Source of the DNA: Portulaca oleracea | Lineage: Eukaryota > Streptophyta > Magnoliopsida > Caryophyllales > Portulacaceae | Assembly (NCBI GenBank): GCA_029582165.1 | Contig: CM055889.1 | Coordinates: 12,964,841-13,028,840, forward strand | DNA: 64,000 bases | Direction of reading: 5' to 3' | Shown: piece after piece, positions 58,811 to 64,000 of the stretch | Position numbering within the stretch: the stretch's first letter is position 1 | How the letters are laid out: each line of letters opens with the position of its first letter | Made by a program: the position numbers and the translations under genes | The notes under the pieces: model-generated | Told to the model about the DNA's origin: nothing | What the model saw: only the letters and a program-made list of their open reading frames with translations | Databases searched by the model: none

Positions 58811-59186
58811 GAGCAATACCAACGCAGAACTCTAACATAGGAATTCTGACAGAATTCCATTCATTTTCCTCCACCCAAGAACTTTGATGGTGTGGAACTT
58901 TGTCTAAGAACACACATTGCATAGTTCCATGGAAGAGATCCAATTATATTTCTTTATTCAATTTTAAACCTTTTAAAAAAAAGAAAAAGTTGGTCCCCCA
59001 CCAAACTTACAACATTTTAATTAAAAGGGGCCTTACATTGAATATTATATAATAGAAAGGATGAAAAAGTTTTTATGGTTGTAGGTAGGATGGAATGAAT
59101 TTTCAAAAAGTAGGAATTTTATATGAGGTGGAAGGGTGGCCCCCCACCAAAATTCCAATATTTTGGAACAAGCATTGGACATGCTC
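58811..59186. mobile_element. Tourist-like (PIF/Harbinger) MITE candidate
   Basis: The left GAGCAATACCAACGC and the complement of the right GAGCATGTCCAATGC match at 11 of 15 positions. TTA precedes the left end. The right side is followed at once by the T-run that ends the LINE, so the expected TTA copy is missing or the LINE inserted at the edge. Confidence 0.4.
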
Positions 59187-62100
59187 TTTTTTTTTCTTTT
59201 TTTTTTTGCAAGACGAGACAGAACCAAAATAAACAAGGAAACAAAAGAACACAAGACACCAGCTAAAACATCTAAGTAATGCCCTCTGATCGTCGGATTA
59301 CCTGCTTGGCCACCTGATGCGCTGGTTGAACACATTGTCTGGGAACCTTCACAATCTTGTTCGAGCCAATCTTCTTGGTTGCATCCAAGCAACTCCAAAT
59401 AAGAGACCTGCACTCAACAGACACCTGTTAGGTTTTAAAAAAGCCTCCACCACACAAGTAGAGTCAGTCCAGATGACGATGTGATTCAAACCCATCCCGT
59501 CCCCTTCCCGCAGAGCCAAAAGGCAGCCATGAGCTCGCAAAAGAGAACGGGCACGCCTCTGCTTCTCATATCCCCCTGTTTAACTCTACTCCCTTGCTTC
59601 ATCAGAACCCAAGCCGCAGTGATCAAGGTTGATTGCCGTTGTTTAGCTCCATCCACTATGAATAGAAATTCTCCGTCCGACCCACCCAGGCCTTCCCACA
59701 CAAACTCCACTGTCGTAACAACCGGATGTCCGTCCCCACCCCAACCGCCTTGTTTCCACTTCTTCCTCCACGTACATAGTTCCTTCATCACTTGGTTCAT
59801 CAAGCTCTCTAGTAAACTCGTAGATATCGGCTGCTTCCCAATGCAAACAGCATTCCTCGCCTTCCATATAGTCCACATGACCGCTACAAACTCCCCCACT
59901 AACAACTGACCTTCCTCCTTTTTCTTCAAGTAAAGCAGCCACCCTTTCAACCAGTCCCACCATCCCACATGCGGGTTTACTTCAGGACAAATTCCCAACT
60001 GCGACCCACGCCACACATGCCTTGCAATTATACACCTCCTAAACAGATGTTCCACATCCTCAGCCTCCTCCCCACACCAGCACACATTGGAATCCACCAA
60101 CTTATGTCTCACACTATCAACCACCTTATGTAAACCCTTCCAAGTAGCCGAACTACCAGCCTGTACTTTAGCACCTTCAGCTTAGTAATCGGTGACGAAA
60201 CTCCATATTTTGCCTTCCAAATTCTCGAAATGAGCAACTCCTGATTTTCATACGTTCGCCACGCTTGTTTCAACAAAAGAGCTTTGTTGTAGCGCCCCAC
60301 ATGTCGTACTCCAAGCCCCCCAGTACCCCGAGTTTGAAAGACCGATAGCTTGTCCTTCCAATGAATGGATTTGGTCCCATCCATTTTCCCCCATAAGAAC
60401 TGTATGATGACTGAGTTAATATGGTCAACGACCCTTTGCGGGATCAAGTAAATCTTAAACACATGCTGATGAAGCGCAACCAGCACTGCATTAATGAGAA
60501 TCAACTTCCCCGCCATTGAAAGCATCTTGAATTTCCAAGACTCCAATCTCTTCTTAACATCATCTATCATAAACCCAAATTGATCCATCCTTTTTCGCTG
60601 CATCCTAGTCGGAACTCCCAGACACTTCTGGAAATATCCCCCTTCAGGATACCCGAAGATAACCTTCAGGCCCTCCTTCTCCTGCGGGGATGCACCTTTT
60701 GAGAAACAAACAGAAGACTTTGCTAAGTTGATGTTCTGACCCGAGGCCATACTGTACCGATCAATAGATTGTTTCAGTTGTAAACAAGACCCAGCTTCAA
60801 GTTCAGAGAAGAACAATGCATCATCCGCAAAGAATAAATGAGAGATTTGTGGAGCACACCGGGCCACTTTGACACCCCTCACTCGCCCCTGTTCGACATC
60901 GTCCTCAATGGTAGCGGACAACGCCTCCATACACAATATAAACAAGTAGGGCGAAAGAGGATCCCCCTGACGGAGCCCCGCAGTCGGCACAATAGCTTTA
61001 GAATTAACTCCATTAACCAGAATTGAGTATCTCACAGTCAATACACACCGCATAAGTAACGAAACCCATTTTTGAGGAAAATCCATCTTTATCAACACCG
61101 CCTCCAAGAAATCCCACAGGATCCTATCATACGCCTTGCTCATATCTACTTTCAGCGCAGCAAACTGAGTACCAGACCTTTTATTGGCTAAATAATGAAG
61201 GACTTCATGGACCACCAAAATATTGTCCTCCTTTAACCTTCCCGGTACGAAGGCGGATTGACATTCCGAAACAAGCGAACCAACAACTGGGCGGAGTCTC
61301 TGGACAAGGCATTTAGCGATTATCTGATAAATCACATTACAAAGACTAATCGGTCGGAAATCACTAACCTGTTGAGCCACCGGCTTCTTTTCCAACAGAA
61401 AGATGTTGGTGTTATTAATTTCTCCCACAAAGACCCCACCATTGACGACCTCCAAAAGAGTTTCAACCACCTGGTCCCCAATCGCCCCCAACAATTCTTA
61501 AAGAACTCTGGCGGAATTCCATCTGGCCCTGGACTCTTCCCTCCTTGGAGATTCGCAACAACGCCCTCCACATCCTCACGAGTGAATGGCTTCAGAAGGA
61601 ACTCTTTTTCCCCTTCCGAAAGGGAATTCTTGATAGCCCCCACCACTTGGCCCAAGGCACGACTACGCAGGCTTGGCATAACTTGGCTGGGCCTAAAGAG
61701 GCCCGAATATTCCGTAAAGAACTCCTCTAGGAAGTCCTCCTCCTTAAAAGACACAAGCCCACTCCTCAAGGTTAAACAATTAATCTTATTAAAAGCCTGC
61801 CTTCGTTTGAACTGTGCAAAGAAAAAGGCAGCGTGCTGGTCTCCAAGCTCGGTCCACCTGACCTTACTTTTGTGGATCCAAAATTCATGCATGGCTTTTA
61901 TCATCTCCTTCACATCCTTCTCCTTACTTAGTGCTCTAGCAAAAGCAGAATCCTCCATCCCAAACCTTGCCAGACCATCTTGTAATTCCTGCAGATCCTC
62001 CATTGCTTTCGACACAGGCTGAAATTGCTCCTCCTTCAGCTGACAAACCAATTTTTTCCCCATTTGTCGAATCATACTCAACCATTTTAGTGCATTTATA

Positions 62101-62920
62101 AGACGCGCTTCCACAGATATGGCAAGAATTTAGCATGTTGCCCAATTCCTCAACGAAAGCACCTAACTTCGTTATCCAAGGGTCTAACTTGAAAGAAGTT
62201 CTCCTAATCTGTTGCCCACTCTTAACATGAAGAGCAACTAAAGAATGATCCGAAAAAACAATGGGAAAATTGTGCACAAGCGATAGAGGGAAAGCCTCCA
62301 GCCAGTTCTCAGAAGCATAAGCATGGTCAATACGTTCCCAAATACTGTCAACACCATCCCGTTTGTTTGTCCAGGTATAGGAAACACCTGTGTAGGATAC
62401 ATCATGAAGCCCCAAGCTATCCTTCCAGGCAAAAAACTGGTTTCCCCCTCTAATATTGGCTGATCCCCCATATTTTTGTAATTAATTCTCAACTTGGTTA
62501 AAATCCCCAAGGAGGACATAAGGCCCTTGCAATGTATTAAGAACACAACCCAATCGGTCCCACACTTCCTGCCTTCCATTCTGGTAAGGGCAGCCATACA
62601 CAAACACAACATACCATAAAGCTTGATTCATTCCAGACGTTTGCAGGATTACAAAATTAACATCACAAACCACAACTGGAAATAAGGCATCCTGCCTCCA
62701 TCCTACAATAATACCCCCCGCCCTACCAACAACATCCACCCCAGCAAAAAAAGGAAACCCCGTCTTCTTAATAGTCAAGCTAGCATCATCCATAGACTGT
62801 TTTGACTCAAACAAACATATTACATCCAACTTCACACAAAAAGAAATCTAGCGGACGTAGGGAATTGCAGAGAGGTCCGCTTGCCCTAAAACCTCTGCAA
62901 TTCCAAGCAACAACTATCAT
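59187..62920 (-). pseudogene. LINE ORF2: endonuclease, reverse transcriptase, zf-RVT, RNase H (broken)
   Basis: The frame starts near 62917 with MIVVAWNCRGFRA, the N-terminus of an APE-type endonuclease. The endonuclease also shows VLLGDFNQVEN (about 62490) and IDHAYASENW with FSDHSLV (62230-62340). RT motifs include GKSPGPDGIPPEFFKNCWG (about 61500), VSDFRPISLCN (about 61350), LKVDMSKAYDR (about 61130), LRQGDPLSPYLF (about 60960) and the catalytic FADD (about 60825). The zf-RVT reads CWCGEEAEDVEHLFRRC (about 60050), followed by an RNase H-like end (WTDSTCVVEAFLK near 59460). Breaks: a frame change near 62850, a TAA at about 62482-62484, and frame changes near 62110, 61440, 60120 and 59480. 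It is non-functional. Confidence 0.88.
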
Positions 62921-62940
62921 GGCGATTAAGGAGGCACTTC

Positions 62941-64000
62941 CTAGGCTGCCTCCGCCACCCTTTCAGCAAGCACTGAAAACCACTCAGAATCTCTCTTCTT
63001 CTCCTTCACCTTGAGATACGCTTCAAACTCCCTTTGCAAAATATTCACCATTTGGTCCTTCCGTTGCTTCTTGAGTCTGAACCTCCCAATTTCTTCAGCA
63101 GAAATCGAGGAAGCTTCATCTCCTTGATCTTCCCCATCCACTTCTTCACTCCTGGTTTGTCGCTGTCGTTTCTTGCGAGAAACGCCCATCCTGCCCACAG
63201 TTGAATCCAAGGAACTAGATTTTGAAGAAGTGGATTTTTTGAAAGTAACAGTATTGTCAAGCCCTACAAAAGTCTCCTCCTCCCCCACAGAATCAACCTC
63301 CTCTGGCCTACCCTTCTCCTCATAAATAGGTGGCCAAGTGAAATTCTCTTCGACCTGATTAACACCAATCCTCCCTCCCATACTCAAGGTGTCTTCCGAA
63401 ATAGACCCGTTTGGAGTATATTGCAACCAGTACACACCCTCCGGGTCCGACTCAGTAACCTGGAAAAGACTCGGGGCGTACTTAGGGACTTGCCCCCAAG
63501 GGTTATCCAAACTGGTTTGATTCTCAGTTCCCTAGTTGCTCGACTCCCCCTCTCATATAAATACGATTCCCCCCTTCCCAGCCTAGTCAACGGAACAAGG
63601 GGATTAGCATAAATTTACCCAGTAAATGAGGCGAACCAAGGGCATTTTGGGCCGACACAACTCCCCCAGCAACCGCTCAACTTTCCCCAAATGAAAGCGA
63701 CCCTTCCCCAAGAGGAAAAATAGTAAAGTAGAAATTCGGAAAATTACTATCCAAATTATCAAATGAAAAGACGGGATTGCCCTCATGGGTGTTACCTGAA
63801 GAAGGCCCCCCCGAGTTCAAGTGTCTGATTGCAGCTCTTATAATATCTCCTTGGTCTTCTGGTGGTCCCGTTGAGGAAAAAGGACTACTTGAAAGAATAT
63901 GCATGGAGGATCCAATTGGGCCCCCAGTTCTCTCCAAATGGGAGAATAACACACTTTCTGAACGTGTCTGTATGGATCGTTGAGATTCTCCCATGCACAC
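62941..64000 (-). pseudogene. LINE ORF1 (C-terminal part), broken
   Basis: The minus-strand frames 63677-64000 and 62941-63510 belong to ORF1, the RNA-binding protein of plant LINEs. The last 190 codons are highly charged (RKKRQRQTR, then RFRLKKQRKDQMVNILQREF) and end at a stop at 62941, some 20 bp before the ORF2 start. A frame change lies between 63510 and 63680. The expected CCHC knuckle and RRM lie upstream, outside the window. Confidence 0.6.

Larger units (their letters stand above)
59187..64000 (-). mobile_element. L1-type LINE, 5' part beyond the window
   Basis: A T-rich run at 59187-59207 is the poly(A) tail of a minus-strand element. Going upstream on the minus strand one finds RNase H, zf-RVT, reverse transcriptase, endonuclease and then the end of ORF1, the plant L1 order. 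The 5' end and target duplication lie outside the window. It is decayed by several frame changes and at least one stop, but less than the LINE at 20330-23330. Confidence 0.88.

Noticed and set aside
1..64000. tRNA or rRNA genes
   Set aside because: Apart from the degenerate 5S-like segments in the TRIM LTRs and the two primer-binding sites, I saw no RNA gene by eye; a tRNAscan or Rfam search would settle it.

Overview
This window is nuclear DNA of a flowering plant, most likely a eudicot. It has intron-split genes with GT-AG junctions, plant-specific families and very dense plant transposable elements: Ty1-copia, Ty3-type solo LTRs, a Cassandra-like TRIM, hAT, Mutator-like, Stowaway-like and LINE elements. 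I cannot name the species.

Four host genes can be read exon by exon. (1) 17369-19906 (+) is a five-exon alpha/beta-hydrolase with an intact Ser-Asp-His triad. (2) 34114-36078 (+) is the four-exon RNA polymerase subunit RPB5 (NRPB5), with an upstream untranslated exon. (3) 37578-41106 (-) is a four-exon MBD8-like protein with a methyl-CpG-binding-type domain, two C2H2 fingers and a C-terminal CxxC pair. It converges on NRPB5. (4) 51282-56650 (+) is a seven-exon gene of the plant Ptta/En/Spm transposase family (Transposase_24 type). Every exon joins in frame, so it may be a retained, domesticated gene.

The rest is mostly layered mobile DNA. Positions 752-2160 hold a Mutator-like element with a 10-bp target duplication. 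Positions 3565-9040 hold a Cassandra-like TRIM (5S-rRNA-like LTRs, initiator-Met primer site). One of its LTRs is split by a complete but dead hAT element (3639-7409) and the other by a solo LTR (7953-8886). Positions 9250-11500 are a decayed copia fragment cut by a small MITE. Positions 12146-15853 form one 3.7-kb solo LTR. Positions 20330-23330 are a decayed LINE. Positions 23595-24481 are another solo LTR. Positions 26050-32870 hold three neighbouring long-inverted-repeat (Mutator-like) elements; the last carries an LRR-receptor-like fragment and a nested hAT-type MITE. Positions 43319-50118 hold a complete, fairly recent copia element containing a nested Ty3-type LTR. Positions 59187-64000 hold a LINE (-) that runs off the window.

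Most boundaries rest on exact target-site duplications read by eye. This gives an insertion order: Cassandra, then hAT and solo LTR into it; Mutator-like element, then hAT MITE into it; copia, then Ty3 LTR into it. The hydrolase gene carries a 558-bp Pack-MULE-like insertion with a coiled-coil reading frame in intron 3, and the transposase-derived gene carries a 508-bp hAT-type insertion in intron 3. Eight G or C homopolymers of 12-15 bases are scattered through the window.
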